This document shows, piece by piece, positions 44,486 through 54,640 of a stretch of DNA of 64,000 bases. The notes under the pieces are model-generated. The model made no database searches. It was not told where the DNA came from and saw nothing but the letters and a program-made list of their open reading frames with translations. A program made the translations under genes and the position numbers. Where the stretch lies: assembly GCF_000237925.1 (NCBI RefSeq), contig NW_017385987.1, positions 3,968,001 to 4,032,000 on the forward strand, given 5' to 3'. Every line of letters begins with the position of its first letter. Within the stretch, counting starts at the first letter, position 1. Source of the DNA: Schistosoma mansoni (taxonomy: Eukaryota > Platyhelminthes > Trematoda > Strigeidida > Schistosomatidae).

Positions 44486-45286
44486 GTTTTTCGTGTCACT
44501 CGATTTTGGGGTCGGATAATTGCAGGGCTTCCTGCAATTTCTAGAGGATTTACCGTACTGGTTGTGATACCAGCACCAGTCGGGGTTGACTGTCTCTCGT
44601 GGTCGAGAGACAGATCTCTTACGTGAAACGCTCCTACGTGGGGATTTTGACCGACTACGGTCATTACGAACTCTAAGATATCGTGTAAGCGTGTGACATA
44701 GTTCGGCCATGTCAGTCGAGGTCGATTGGGGTTTTTCTTTGATAGTAAAAACCTCGGCCTTAGAAAATTTGGTGATTTCCAAGATTCGATCGGCAGATGC
44801 AGCTAGTTCATCTATGGCATTGTTTTGAAATGAAACAAGCACTGCCTGCACCTGTTGAGGGAGTTTAGACAAGAAAAGTTGTCTAAATAGGCCATCATCG
44901 AAAGTTCGTTGGCCAATGACTTCTCTCATTCTAAGCAACATGTCTGTCGCAGAACCATGTTGTAAGTCGATATTGTTAAGGAGTTGGTCTAACCGTTGTC
45001 GATCAGTTAGGTCTCCTCGTTTTAAAATCGATAGCTTAAGCGATTCGTAAGGTTCGGAAACATCACTAGTAAACATACTAGGTGTTACGTACCTGTTAAA
45101 CTCGCGCGGTAACGCCTTAACTACCGCGAGGAAACGTGTGCGCGAGTCCGTGATTCCGTGCATGCAAAAATCGGCTTCTGCATAGCAGAACCAGGACTCG
45201 ATATTGTCGGGCCAAAATGGCGTTAACTGAATCGAAATAGGGGGAATAGACTTTAACTTAAAGACCTTGGGTGAGTGTTCCGTCAT
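44453..45286 (-). CDS. gag: Gag of the inner Gypsy element
   Basis: This 277-residue open frame begins with an ATG about 175 bp after the LTR and is uninterrupted. The N-terminal two thirds are capsid-like (LTPFWPDNIESWFCYAEADF, then RQLFLSKLPQQVQ). An Arg/Ser-rich basic tract follows at about 205-230, then a CHCC zinc motif at about 238-255: C-x2-H-x9-C-x3-C instead of the usual CCHC knuckle. That variant is known from CsRn1-group elements. It forms the virus-like particle and packages element RNA. The frame ends in TAA at 44453. The protease-pol frame is -1 relative to it, with an overlap starting near a GAAAAAC heptamer. Confidence 0.85.
   Translation of the reverse strand: MTEHSPKVFKLKSIPPISIQLTPFWPDNIESWFCYAEADFCMHGITDSRTRFLAVVKALPREFNRYVTPSMFTSDVSEPYESLKLSILKRGDLTDRQRLDQLLNNIDLQHGSATDMLLRMREVIGQRTFDDGLFRQLFLSKLPQQVQAVLVSFQNNAIDELAASADRILEITKFSKAEVFTIKEKPQSTSTDMAELCHTLTRYLRVRNDRSRSKSPRRSVSRKRSVSRPRETVNPDWCWYHNQYGKSSRNCRKPCNYPTPKSSDTKNSSGNFPAGTR
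44486..44492 (-). promoter_or_regulatory. Candidate -1 ribosomal frameshift site
   Basis: The sense-strand heptamer GAAAAAC sits with AAA AAC in the gag frame. The -1 frame from here is open through the gag stop into the protease. It differs from a canonical X-XXY-YYZ site only in its first base. Any downstream pseudoknot was not evaluated. Confidence 0.4.
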
Positions 45287-45442
45287 AGTAATATAGCTAA
45301 CGAAAAATGTCTAATTAAAATATATCCGAGAAAAAAAATTCGCGAAAAAAAGTATATCACAATATATAAAATTCAAATAAAGAATAACAATAATAATATT
45401 CCAAAATGGAACAGACTCACAGTATATTGACTTGGTGTACCA

Positions 45443-45461
45443 GATCACGTCGGTCTCACCA
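45443..45461 (-). promoter_or_regulatory. Primer-binding site, tRNA-Trp type
   Basis: One base downstream of the 5' LTR the sense strand reads TGGTGAGACCGACGTGATC. This is complementary to the 3' end of eukaryotic tRNA-Trp (CCA plus acceptor stem and T arm) with two mismatches. tRNA-Trp priming is a hallmark of the CsRn1 Gypsy group. Confidence 0.8.
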
Positions 45462-45462
45462 A

Positions 45463-45788
45463 TGACGATGCAACGGATGTTCTAGTTTTACAACTAGCTA
45501 CCAGTAGCACCTTCTATATTCGATCGTTCCCAGTCAGATAGAAATCAGAAGTCAGACGAGAAGAGGCAGGAAAGATATATTTGATTCGTTACCAATATAT
45601 CGAGGACCTTTTCTATAAGCTGGCTAATGAAACGTAGGAGCTGTGTCCCACGCCGTGTTGAAACGTGATCTGGTACGGATGCATGACCGAAAGCCTTCAG
45701 TTAAACAAGTCCACTTAAACAACATGGTCAGCATCCAATGTCGAACACTTAATGAGCTATTGATTTTGGGGAATTATTTACAGCTACA
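45463..45788 (-). repeat. 5' LTR of inner Gypsy element
   Basis: 326 bp. On the element's sense strand it begins TGTAGCTG and ends CGTCA. By eye it is identical to 40469-40794. It should hold the element's promoter. Confidence 0.9.
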
Positions 45789-45792
45789 GTGT

Positions 45793-46104
45793 CAACTCAA
45801 CCAAGTGCATGCAACCATGCGCCTGGCCTAAGCATAATTCTAAGACAGCGGGAAACGAGTAACCCCTCCCCAGGTCGCGACGACTGAGGAAGGGCGCCTA
45901 AACAGTCGCTTGTTTTATATTAGAGACAGAAACTCTGGCTTGAATTTCTTGGTGGATACTGGCGCTGCTCTTAGCATCATCCCTCAAAATAAAACTGAGA
46001 TTAGTCGAGAAACATCATCAATTACACTTCAAGCTGCAAATAAAACTAAAATTGCGACATTTGGGCAGAAAAGCTTAACCCTAGATTTGGGGTTCAGGAG
46101 GTAA
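45793..46104 (+). pseudogene. Outer Gypsy gag end and protease
   Basis: Immediately after the inner element's target duplication the gag frame resumes with KCMQPCAWPKHNS, completing the CHCC motif, and stops at about 45858. In another frame the protease follows: RLFYIRD, then the active site FLVDTGAALSIIP at 45935-45975, then LQAANKTKIATFG. A TAA at 46102-46104 interrupts it. The same frame continues downstream with the protease C-terminal [10 protein letters not shown]. The catalytic Asp-Thr-Gly is intact. Confidence 0.8.
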
Positions 46105-46152
46105 TTCCCTTGGGTTTTCACGGTAGCCGACTTAGATCTGGCAATACTGGGG

Positions 46153-48993
46153 ATGGACTTTCTAGAGAGATACGAATTTCTAGTTGACACCAAGAAACGG
46201 CGATTAACACTAAAAGAAACTTCGTATTACACAAAAGGCAAAGAAAGTCACATCAGCTCTCTTAACTTGATTCAAACTCCTCCAGTAACAACAGCGAAAT
46301 TCCAAGATATACTCGCGGAATTTCCAAACTTAACTAAACCAAACCCACAGCCTTCTAAAGACAAACTAAAAGTAAGTCACACTATCAAAACCGAAAGTGC
46401 ACCGGTTTTTGCAAAACCCAGGAGACTAGCACCAGATAAGCTCAAAATCGCTAGGGCCGAGTTTGATTATATGCTACAACTGGGTATTATCCGTCCCTCT
46501 GATAGTCAATGGGCATCCCCTTTGCATATGGTCCCAAAGAAAAATGAAGGTGACCGGCGACCGTGCGGGGATTACAGAGCCCTCAACCGTCAAACCGTAC
46601 CAGATAGGTACCCAATACCGCATATCCAAGATTTCACAAACGGTTTACAGGGTATGAACATATTCACTAAAATTGGCTTAGTCAGGGCATATCACAATAT
46701 TCCAGTGGCTGATGAAGATATCCCCAAGACAGCTATTACAACACCCTTTGGCTTATTCGAGTTTGTACGCATGCCATTCGGCCTGAGAAATGCGGCACAG
46801 ACATTTCAAAGATTCATGGACAATCTACTTCGAGATATGCCATTTGCGCAGGGGTATATAGACGACTTGTTAATTGCCAGCCCCGATTTGCAATCACACG
46901 AACAGCATGTAAAAACAGTGTTAAAAAGACTGGATGAAAATGGAATAAACATACATCAAAGTAAGTGTGTTTTCGGTGTTCAAACTTTAGAATTTCTCAG
47001 TCACACAATAAGCCCAGAAGGGATTAAACCGATCAAAAAAGTAGACACCATTAAACAATACCCCATACCTAGTTCTCTAACACAACTGAGAAGTTTTCTA
47101 GGTCTAATTAACTTTTATCGCAGATTCATACCAGGTTGTGCACAATTAATGCAACCTTTGACAGATTCACTAAAAGGAAAACCAAAAGAATTCAAACTGT
47201 CTTCTGACGCTGTCGAAGCTATTAAACAGCTTAAAGATAAATTAGCTCAAGTAACTACGTTGATGTATCCGAATTCTCTTTCCCCACTTGCTTTGATGGT
47301 GGATGCTTCAGATAAAGCAGTAGGCGGTACCCTTAACCAACTGGTTAAAAACGCCTGGAAACCAATTGCTTTCTTCTCAAAAAGACTCGCTCCAGCAGAG
47401 ACAAGGTATTCTATCTTCGGGCGAGAACTTCTTGCAATCTACCTAACCATTAAACACTTCCGACATATGTTAGAAGGCAGGGAATTTATAGTCTTTACGG
47501 ATCACAAACCACTAACGAATGCACTAAAAGCGAGAGCTGATAAATACTCACCTCGAGAAGTCCGACACCTTGACTATATATCACAGTTCACAAGCGATAT
47601 CCGACATGTCAAAGGTCAGGACAATCAGGCGGCAGATGCTTTATCTAGGCTAGAAATAAACGTGCTACAGCAGTCTACAGTAAACTTCGAGACGTTGAGA
47701 AACGAACAAGAGCAGGATCTAGAATTACAAAACCTGCTTAAAACAAACAATTCAAGTCTTAATTTAAAACAGTTCCCATCACCTGTCGATGGTATTCTAA
47801 TCTACTGTGACACGACCAAGGCAATGCCGCGACCTTTCGTTCCCAAAAGTATGCGAAAGTTGATATATAATCACTTTCATTCTTTGTCTCATCCTGGCGC
47901 AAAAGCTTCAACAAAACTAATCAATGCCAGATATATATGGCCGAATTTACAGAAGGATGTACACAAATGGGTTAGAGAGTGTTCAGCATGTCAACAATCA
48001 AAGATAAATCGTCACACAAATTCACCCATAGGTGTTTTCTCGCAACGAGATGCACGTTTTGCCCATGTGCATATCGACTTGGTAGGTCCTTTACCGCGTT
48101 CAAACGGTTTTAATTATCTTTTTACATGCATAGATCGATTTACCAGATTCCCTATAGCCATCCCGATAGCGGACATCACAGCGGAAACAGTAGCCAAAGT
48201 TTTCATGCAGAACTGGGTAACCATTTTTGGTACACCCATAACAATAACGACGGATAGAGGAGCGCAATTCGAATCCGAACTATTTAATAACTTGGCTAAA
48301 CTTCTAGGCTCCAATAGGATACGCTGCACTGCATATCATCCTCAGGCTAATGGGATGGTAGAACGTTTTCACCGTCAGCTAAAAACTGCCCTTATATCTC
48401 ACTCAAACCCCAATCAGTGGACAGAATTCCTACCGTTAGTTATGTTGGGAATACGAACATCTGTCAAAACTGACGCACAGTGTTCAGCTGCGGAACTGGT
48501 TTTCGGAACAACTCTGAGACTACCAGGTGAATTTATTAACCCTAATACTAACAGTCAAAAACTTAATTTAGAAAATTATGTAGATCAACTACGGGACCAC
48601 ATGTCTAAACTTAAGCCGATTAATACTCGTGAACAATCGCGCGCCGTATATATACCTAAAGACCTAAGCAATTGCACGCACGTCTGGATAAGATGTGACA
48701 AAATAAAAGCACCACTCAGTCCTCCATTTGAAGGTCCTTTCAAAGTCGTCTCAAGAAAATCTAAATATTTCGTGATAGAAAAACATGGAAACATCGACAC
48801 AGTAAGTATTGATAGGCTAAAGCCGGCTTATCTAGATCATGAACCACCATACGTGTTGTTAGATCGTTTAACTGACAAATCCATTACGGAATCGAAATGT
48901 AAAGATGATAAATCTTTACAAATGACTAAAACGGTTCGCTGGGCACATCCGATTAGTCAGTCAAGGATGTTGACAGTTTCGGCTGCAGGATAA
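46153..48993 (+). CDS. pol: Outer Gypsy pol: reverse transcriptase, RNase H, integrase
   Basis: This 946-residue frame is open throughout. It reads protease tail, RT (about residues 110-330), RNase H (about 380-500) and integrase (about 565-820). RT motif C is YIDDLL with both Asp kept, but motif A reads KIGLVRAY: the catalytic Asp is Gly (codon 175, GGC at 46675-46677), so the enzyme should be dead. RNase H has [10 protein letters not shown] and FTDHKPL. Integrase has the HHCC domain ([11 protein letters not shown] to CSACQQSK) and the DDE core ([27 protein letters not shown]). A GPF-type module near 855 and a basic tail follow. The listed start is the first ATG after the protease stop; natively it is part of one Gag-Pol protein. 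Confidence 0.85.
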   Translation: MDFLERYEFLVDTKKRRLTLKETSYYTKGKESHISSLNLIQTPPVTTAKFQDILAEFPNLTKPNPQPSKDKLKVSHTIKTESAPVFAKPRRLAPDKLKIARAEFDYMLQLGIIRPSDSQWASPLHMVPKKNEGDRRPCGDYRALNRQTVPDRYPIPHIQDFTNGLQGMNIFTKIGLVRAYHNIPVADEDIPKTAITTPFGLFEFVRMPFGLRNAAQTFQRFMDNLLRDMPFAQGYIDDLLIASPDLQSHEQHVKTVLKRLDENGINIHQSKCVFGVQTLEFLSHTISPEGIKPIKKVDTIKQYPIPSSLTQLRSFLGLINFYRRFIPGCAQLMQPLTDSLKGKPKEFKLSSDAVEAIKQLKDKLAQVTTLMYPNSLSPLALMVDASDKAVGGTLNQLVKNAWKPIAFFSKRLAPAETRYSIFGRELLAIYLTIKHFRHMLEGREFIVFTDHKPLTNALKARADKYSPREVRHLDYISQFTSDIRHVKGQDNQAADALSRLEINVLQQSTVNFETLRNEQEQDLELQNLLKTNNSSLNLKQFPSPVDGILIYCDTTKAMPRPFVPKSMRKLIYNHFHSLSHPGAKASTKLINARYIWPNLQKDVHKWVRECSACQQSKINRHTNSPIGVFSQRDARFAHVHIDLVGPLPRSNGFNYLFTCIDRFTRFPIAIPIADITAETVAKVFMQNWVTIFGTPITITTDRGAQFESELFNNLAKLLGSNRIRCTAYHPQANGMVERFHRQLKTALISHSNPNQWTEFLPLVMLGIRTSVKTDAQCSAAELVFGTTLRLPGEFINPNTNSQKLNLENYVDQLRDHMSKLKPINTREQSRAVYIPKDLSNCTHVWIRCDKIKAPLSPPFEGPFKVVSRKSKYFVIEKHGNIDTVSIDRLKPAYLDHEPPYVLLDRLTDKSITESKCKDDKSLQMTKTVRWAHPISQSRMLTVSAAG

Positions 48994-51161
48994 AATCTAA
49001 CCACGTAGCTAATCAGACTCTGCATCTACTTAAAAATAATTTTTTTTCCTCATTCCGCCTCACATACAACTCCCCAGACCTTTTACCTTTGATATATAAG
49101 TGTTATGTTAAATATTTTTTCTAAATACTGGACACATAAGCTAGGTATTCCGAAACGATTGCTGAGGATTTTAACCAAACTCATACAACAAACACTGGCA
49201 AGTACAACGAATTCAAAAAGCAACCCAGGCGAGTTTTATAATTTCTTTTTCTGGTTAATTAACTATGTTGGTTGTACTTCTTATATATCTGTATACATTT
49301 TTCACGTAGACTGGCTATACATATATACCATATGAACTAATTCTAAAAGTTTTCGGTCGAAGATATGTTTAGTAGCTTGATACGATCAATACTACTATTA
49401 ATAAGTGTTTTTTTTAGACAAAACATTTTGGATTAAACCATGGTCAAGTACTTATTAAAGCCCCATCATTTTTTTTCATGTTTGGGAAACTTACGTAATG
49501 ACTTAACCAGTTTTCCTGCAGCATGCTTTTTAGTGTGATCATATAACCCATCTTTATTGGCAATATTCAGATTTTTTTTAAATTTCTGACATTTAGGAAT
49601 CAATAACCGTGAAGATATAGTACAGTGCGTTACTGTAAGGCTACTATCTTAGCCGCGTTGATTCCACATACCTAATTTTAAACACAACTTATAAAGGAAC
49701 TGTTAAGTAATCATAACATTGAACTGACGATATGACTATCGTAGCTATGTTAACGTTAAACCAATTATTATTAGTGGCCCATACAAAACCCTGGAACTTA
49801 ACACTAGCGTTATAAAAAAGACATGTTATGTCAATAGCTTATATATATACTTTTTTTTCTCGTTGGTTTAATTATAACGTAAAATGGAAATCTACCGAAC
49901 TTGTAGTGTTTTTTTTTCTATGGTATTATTATTAATACGAACAAAGAAATTGTACTGTTCCAATATGGCACTTTGACATATCAATCCGTCCTCTTGTTAT
50001 CTTTCTCTCATATCTGAGCAACTTATGGCCAACAAACGTCGTATTGAAGGGGGTTTTGATGAACAAAAACGCAGGCCTCACGCACTCGAACCTCTGCCCT
50101 CCTGAATGCTGGACCGTGTGCCTAGCCATTAGACCACATCAAACTACGGGGGAATGACTGCAATTTTTCCTTTTATCGACTAATCATTCATAATACTAAT
50201 GAGTAATAGGACTTACACACTTCTGAGGTGCAAACCAATTCGTTACTTGGATGAATTGACGAAATATTGCTTCAATATATCATGCATACCTAAATAAAAC
50301 CAGAAAAGGGTATTTGACACAACTGTACTTGATCCGCATACTCCAAACAATTTTTTTTTGCTTCTTAATCGTATATTCGTTTCCGTTTTGTGGATTACAC
50401 TGATGCACCCTTGGTTACGCACCTAGTTGTAAAAGGCGGTCATCACTGGCTCAAGGTCATGCATTTGATCGATTTTGTTAAAGAGTCCAACTTCTAGCAA
50501 GTTCACCCATTGACATATATGTATTACAAAAGAGTATTTTTTTGTTTTCATGGTTCTTCGTGCACAAGATATCTACACTATGTCTATTTCCTTCCAGAAT
50601 ACCAATCCGTTCTGGAGGCCAAGCACTTACATGAACCGAACAATTATCATTTGCATTTATGTATTTCCATTTTGTATCTTATTATTTTATGCAGGCAGTG
50701 GAGCAGTTCTTCAGGTTTGCTTGATTTTCACCATTACCTTTGAAGTAGACTCTTCCTTACTTTTTACTTGAGGGCGACTCAAGAGGCAGGTGAGTAAACA
50801 CCTGATAGCCGGTCTGAGCATGGAAAAATCGTACCTCACCAACATGGTGTTGGGTAGCCCGCTCGCGGCACTTCCTCAGATATTCTTATTCCACATTCTC
50901 ACACTTTCTCTTGAAAGCACGCAGCAAACCGTCAGCGATAGTTGTAGAAAAGATCACATGCTACAAAATAAGATGACAAGCTAGTAAATGAAGAGACATC
51001 CATGGACTATCGTTTAAAGCGTTAGTCGTAACTGATTGTAAGTCAAATAGTGAGCGAGTTGATAATTTCGCCTTGGGATGAGAAATACAACTAAGGTGTT
51101 TTCGATAGATAGGTTAATCGAACCGACGTTCCTACGGAAGTCGATTCTAGGGGGAAGCTAA
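48994..51161 (+). other. Unusually long 3' region of the outer Gypsy element
   Basis: There are 2.17 kb between the pol stop and the 3' LTR, against about 0.5 kb in the inner element. It is AT-rich with T runs. It contains a tRNA-Glu-like SINE head on the minus strand at 50060-50156 and no further Gypsy gene. Small frames at 50510-50771 have no recognised motif. Extra insertions, an env-free spacer or captured flanking sequence are all possible. Confidence 0.6.
50060..50156 (-). repeat. tRNA-Glu-like SINE head with pol III boxes
   Basis: On the minus strand GTGGTCTAATGGCTAGG matches the D-arm side of tRNA-Glu almost exactly. TGGTCTAATGG (50126-50136) fits the A-box consensus. GGTTCGAGTGC (50082-50092) is one base off a B box, at a normal spacing of about 33 nt. 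The anticodon arm and acceptor stem do not pair as a tRNA, and no CCA-side stem is seen. This looks like a tRNA-derived SINE or tRNA pseudogene inserted in the Gypsy 3' region. Confidence 0.6.
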
Positions 51162-51428
51162 TGTAACAGCTCAGGTTGGTTGGTTAAGAGTTGACCCCAA
51201 ACAACCAAGCATATACTAAAACAGTATTGTTCAAGTATTCATTCACTTCCTTACTTTTTGTAAGCGTTATATTCCCTACTATCTTATATTGAATGTTGAG
51301 AGCCTTTGTTTGTCTGAACAGATAATCCCACGCTCCACTGTGACTGCGCGAAGATCGAAATAAAGACCTATTCACTACTTCTCTGGTTTCTTCTATCAAT
51401 AGCACGAGGGTTACCTTAAGGCACGAAA
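51162..51428 (+). repeat. 3' LTR of outer Gypsy element
   Basis: 267 bp, one mismatch to the 5' LTR. It is preceded by the purine-rich AGGGGGAAG (51149-51157), a likely plus-strand primer. Confidence 0.88.
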
Positions 51429-51510
51429 AGAGCATGACATATTCTTAGGGACTAACGACACTCTCTCACTGTGATTCGCCAGTTTTTTTTTCAATGCTAG
51501 GTATACCTAG
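51429..51510 (+). pseudogene. CR1-like relic, right half
   Basis: AGAGCATGACATATTCTTAGGGACTAACGAC continues the sequence that broke off at 39231. Across the insertion the text parallels 9090-9140 of another CR1-like copy. This gives the empty-site context of the outer Gypsy insertion. Confidence 0.6.
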
Positions 51511-51519
51511 GTTCCTACC

Positions 51520-51790
51520 TTGGCGTTACCACTGGTGGTCGGGTGTGTGTGCGTTACTGACGCCTTCAACTAGGGTGCGTCAAGTAGAACTAATGAGGTC
51601 AGCATTTATGTTGAAGGCTTGTAAGACTGTTCAATGTGAGGATTTATTTATCGCCACAACTCACACTTCCTGATGGAATAGTGATGGCCCTAAAACGTGA
51701 CCAGTCAGAAGTTTGAACCCAAGCAGTTTGCCGTTGGTAAGCGTTGTCCTGCTGACTTTTTAAATCAGACACCGCCTGGTGGTTTACTAA
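51520..51790 (-). repeat. Gypsy LTR/3'-UTR remnant of an inner-element relative
   Basis: 51665-51750 (TAGTGATGGCCCTAAAACGTGACCAGTCAGAAGTTTGAACCC) matches 40816-40870, the 3' UTR of the inner element next to its LTR. The preceding 51590-51660 resembles LTR-like text at 57440-57540. So a minus-sense LTR and its adjoining internal 3' end remain from a related, older element. Confidence 0.5.
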
Positions 51791-52510
51791 AAAAACTTAT
51801 AGCAGACTAACTCGAACCTTTGCACTACGACTATGTGGCAGGCATCGGATGGAGAAAAAACTAAAGAAAAATCAGACAATAAAAGACACCGTTTTTGGTG
51901 TTTCTTAACACTTTACTTTCTTGATGCACTCTCCATTCTAGTAAACAGCTTCCCTTATTCTAACTTCGACTTCCCTTCCACCATTTGAACCTACTCCACC
52001 ATGTTACATATCATAACTCATTGTTCTTTATTACTGTATTCTCTCATCTGGAGGCTCTAACTACATTTCACTCTAGAAACAAGAACTAGTATGAATTTGT
52101 TCTAATAATTAATCACACTCCTGCCTGTTCCACTGCAAAATGTTAAACATTGTTTAGTGCATATTTCGAAGTACCTCGTTGCACCCTTGTTTTTCATTTT
52201 GTAGGCATTAAGTTCTCAGGGCACAGCTACAAAGCTTTGGACTCCAGAAACAAGCTTGACGTACGCGCTAATTCAAGGTCACAGCCTAGGCCAGGCGCTC
52301 TACAAGTTTACTTTACTTCTGGGACAAGTTCTTATACTTTTTGAAAAGGTCTTCTATCGTTATAGCTTTTTTAGTTAAATGAACTGTTAATAAATCTCTA
52401 GGACTGTTTGTTCATTTCGTCGTGCATATTTCACTCAATGGTACATCCCATAGATTTAGTTTATCTATTCAATCTACACCAATGAGTTCCAAGTCATGTC
52501 TGTTCGTTAA
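51791..52510. other. Spacer between Gypsy remnants
   Basis: AT-rich sequence without an identifiable exon. The open frame at 52150-52344 has no recognised motif. It could be decayed internal sequence of either flanking element. Confidence 0.35.
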
Positions 52511-53778
52511 CTAACAATTTCTTGTAAAGTGGTTATTCCGGAATTCAACAGAGCACTTTATTATTCCAACAAACTTTAATATGTCTCCGGATGCGTCCTG
52601 AGCTGTGTGCTTGGTCGGTAATACATGTGGAAAACCAATTAAATTCAGTGTCCGTTTAGGGATTAATGTGACACCTGATGCTGTATTCAATTGCAATCGA
52701 ATATGAACACCATTAACCATTAATTTCACATACCTTTCATTTGCTATGCTTAGAGCCAATGTAGCATACATACTGCTTATATACCTGTTTTGATACTCGT
52801 GCGGACGCTTCGTTGACTTTGATCTCAGGCTTTTCCTAGTTCGGCAGACTGTTTCTTTATGACCGACTTTCTTGCATATAGTACATCTAGGATCTCTAAA
52901 CCGGCAAACTCTTGAGAAGTGCCACGCACCACAATACCAACATTTAGATGGAGGTTTAGGGGTTTTCGAGTGATAGTTATAGCTCGTGGTACTAATTTTT
53001 CTTTGACCTATCTTAACAGCCTGAACAGAATGATTGGGTGGTACCACACTTTTAGTTTCCAACATAGGTGCATCCTGTTTTAAGTTTATTAATCGTTGGC
53101 ATTCACCAGTAACAGTATGTATTGTTATTTCCTCGTCATGTTCCATACGGGATGATAACTTTATGAGAAGAGCAGCATCACTGTGAGAGTTCAGACCAGA
53201 AATGAATTATAAGAATGTAAATTGATCACTGGTTAATACATTTAATTTGAATCATTCTGCTTGTAAATTTACTCTTCTGGCGTACGTAGTATACTCTCCA
53301 TCAGCTACTTTAGTCAGCTGTAGACAGTTATACCGGATACGAAATAAAGACATCTGTTCACAGAACATTTTATTTAAAATGTTGACAGTTCCGTCGAGGT
53401 TAACTTCACGTGAATGTCTAGGCAGGATATGGTTTTTGTACTTTTCATGTTCGTTAGAACCAAACTTCTGTAACAGCGGCCAGACTTTCTTCACATCATC
53501 CATAGCTGCAAATTCCAATTCGAAATTTCGTCTATTCTGCTGAACCATGCTCCAAAAGTGTGACCCCTGTCTGCATCAAAAATGAATTCTGGAATTGGAT
53601 TAAGATATGACTCTATACCTTTTTGTTCCGGGATATCATGTTGAATAGATAATTTCCCCAAAAGTGCTTCCAGGAGTTGTTGTTGAGAAGCTAACATCTG
53701 CTGTATTATTAACTGCAACCGTTCCGAAGAAATTTCCATTCTGATAAGAATAATATTGACTCCGAAAATCACCGGCAA
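52511..53778 (-). pseudogene. Decayed Gypsy (Mag-like) gag and protease fragment
   Basis: On the minus strand a Gag starts near 53740 (MEISSERLQLIIQQML, a coiled-coil-like helix, then FDADRGHTFGAWFSRIDEI). It shifts frame at about 53540 into a capsid segment (VWPLLQKFGSNEHEKYKNHI) and, after a broken stretch at 53150-53250, continues into 52511-53146. That part has two CCHC knuckles (CWYCGAWHFSRVC and CTICKKVGHKETVC) and a protease-like site where the expected Asp of DT(A/S)G is Asn (LNTASGV). It stops near 52511 with no RT after it. Gag layout and classic CCHC knuckles set it apart from the CHCC elements at 39-51 kb. Confidence 0.65.
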
Positions 53779-54309
53779 CTATTGTAGATTATTTATTTCC
53801 ACGAAAAGTCATCAAATGTCGTATTTTTTTGCCCATTTGTTATGATTTCATGTCCGGCTTTTTATCAAGTGGTTCATCCACCAATCGGAATACGACTTGT
53901 CTAAATTTAACACTGCCAAATCAATGACGTTCAACCAGTATGAGCAGTCTAGCGTCCTTATTGGTCCCTTGTCCGCCTAGCCCTTCCAATTGAGTCCAGG
54001 ACGCCGATTACAGCTTCCGCTATGCGAATCATTTATTTCGAACATACCAGACTGACTGACCGCATCAACAACATAAAATAGAAAATAATATTTGTACATG
54101 ATCAAGCCAAATGTGGCTGTGAACGTGGGAGACAGTAATCAATAAACTGAGTATAAGTAGTCCGTATAATAAAAATACATGGGTCAAGATGGAGCTCATA
54201 ATAAGATGAATATATATGGATTAAATCTAATCACTGAATAGCTATACAATAAGAATATATATAGAATAATATTCCATTAATAGACCTTGGAAGTTGCCCG
54301 TACTTATGT
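53779..54309. other. Spacer, nothing recognised
   Basis: AT-rich stretch left of an LTR relic. No exon, RNA gene or repeat match was found. Confidence 0.35.
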
Positions 54310-54640
54310 CTTCACTAGGATATAACACAAATAGATCGCCAAAATCAATAGCTCTGTAAGTGTTCGACATTGGATGCTGATCACATTAGTTTTAATGGAC
54401 TTACCTAGCTGAAGGCGCTCGGTCATACACCCGCACCAGATCACGAGTTAGAAAAGCGTGCTCAAGGTCTCCTGCGATCACTAACCAGATTAGGACAGTC
54501 ACTCCTCGATATATTTATAATCTATCCAATATGTCTTCCAACCTCCTAGCTTCTGACTTTTGATTTCACTCGGTGGGCGCGATTCAATTATAGAAGGTGA
54601 TACTGGTAAAGTGTTGTCAAGCTACAATACATGTGGTATC
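54310..54640 (+). repeat. Solo-LTR-like relic, third copy
   Basis: CCAAAATCAATAGCTCTGTA at 54342, then GTTCGACATTGGATGCTGAT, then CACCAGATCACGAGTTAG, then CTTCTGACTTTTGATTTCAC aligns with the complement of the inner element's LTR. It aligns best with the relics at 6.6 and 12.7 kb. Ends are approximate. Confidence 0.65.

Larger units (their letters stand above)
40469..45788 (-). mobile_element. Inner nested Gypsy (CsRn1/Boudicca-type) element
   Basis: This 5320-bp minus-strand element has 326-bp LTRs at 45463-45788 (5') and 40469-40794 (3') that look identical base for base. The target duplication GTGT is at 40465-40468 and 45789-45792. The order on the minus strand is LTR, primer site, gag (45286-44453), protease/RT/RNase H/integrase (44485-41323), a ~530-bp AT-rich 3' UTR, a G-rich polypurine tract and the LTR. 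It is young, yet carries a stop at 44031-44033 and a one-base deletion near 43637. Length, LTR size and CHCC Gag resemble schistosome Boudicca and liver-fluke CsRn1. Confidence 0.9.
39232..51428 (+). mobile_element. Outer Gypsy (CsRn1/Boudicca-type) LTR retrotransposon
   Basis: LTRs at 39232-39498 and 51162-51428 are both 267 bp and differ at one base (39420 A versus 51350 G). AGAG flanks both sides (39228-39231 and 51429-51432) as a 4-bp target duplication. Without the nested insertion (5324 bp plus a 4-bp duplication) it is about 6.87 kb. The order is LTR, primer site TGGTGAGCCC (39500), gag (39695 onward), protease, reverse transcriptase, RNase H, integrase (to 48993), then an unusually long 2.1-kb 3' region, a GGGGGAAG purine tract and the LTR. 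Lesions are a gag frameshift near 40260, a protease stop at 46102-46104 and loss of a catalytic RT Asp. The nested element interrupts gag at its Cys/His motif. Confidence 0.88.

Noticed and set aside
50060-50156. Functional tRNA-Glu gene
   Set aside because: A and B boxes are present, but the acceptor and anticodon stems do not pair.
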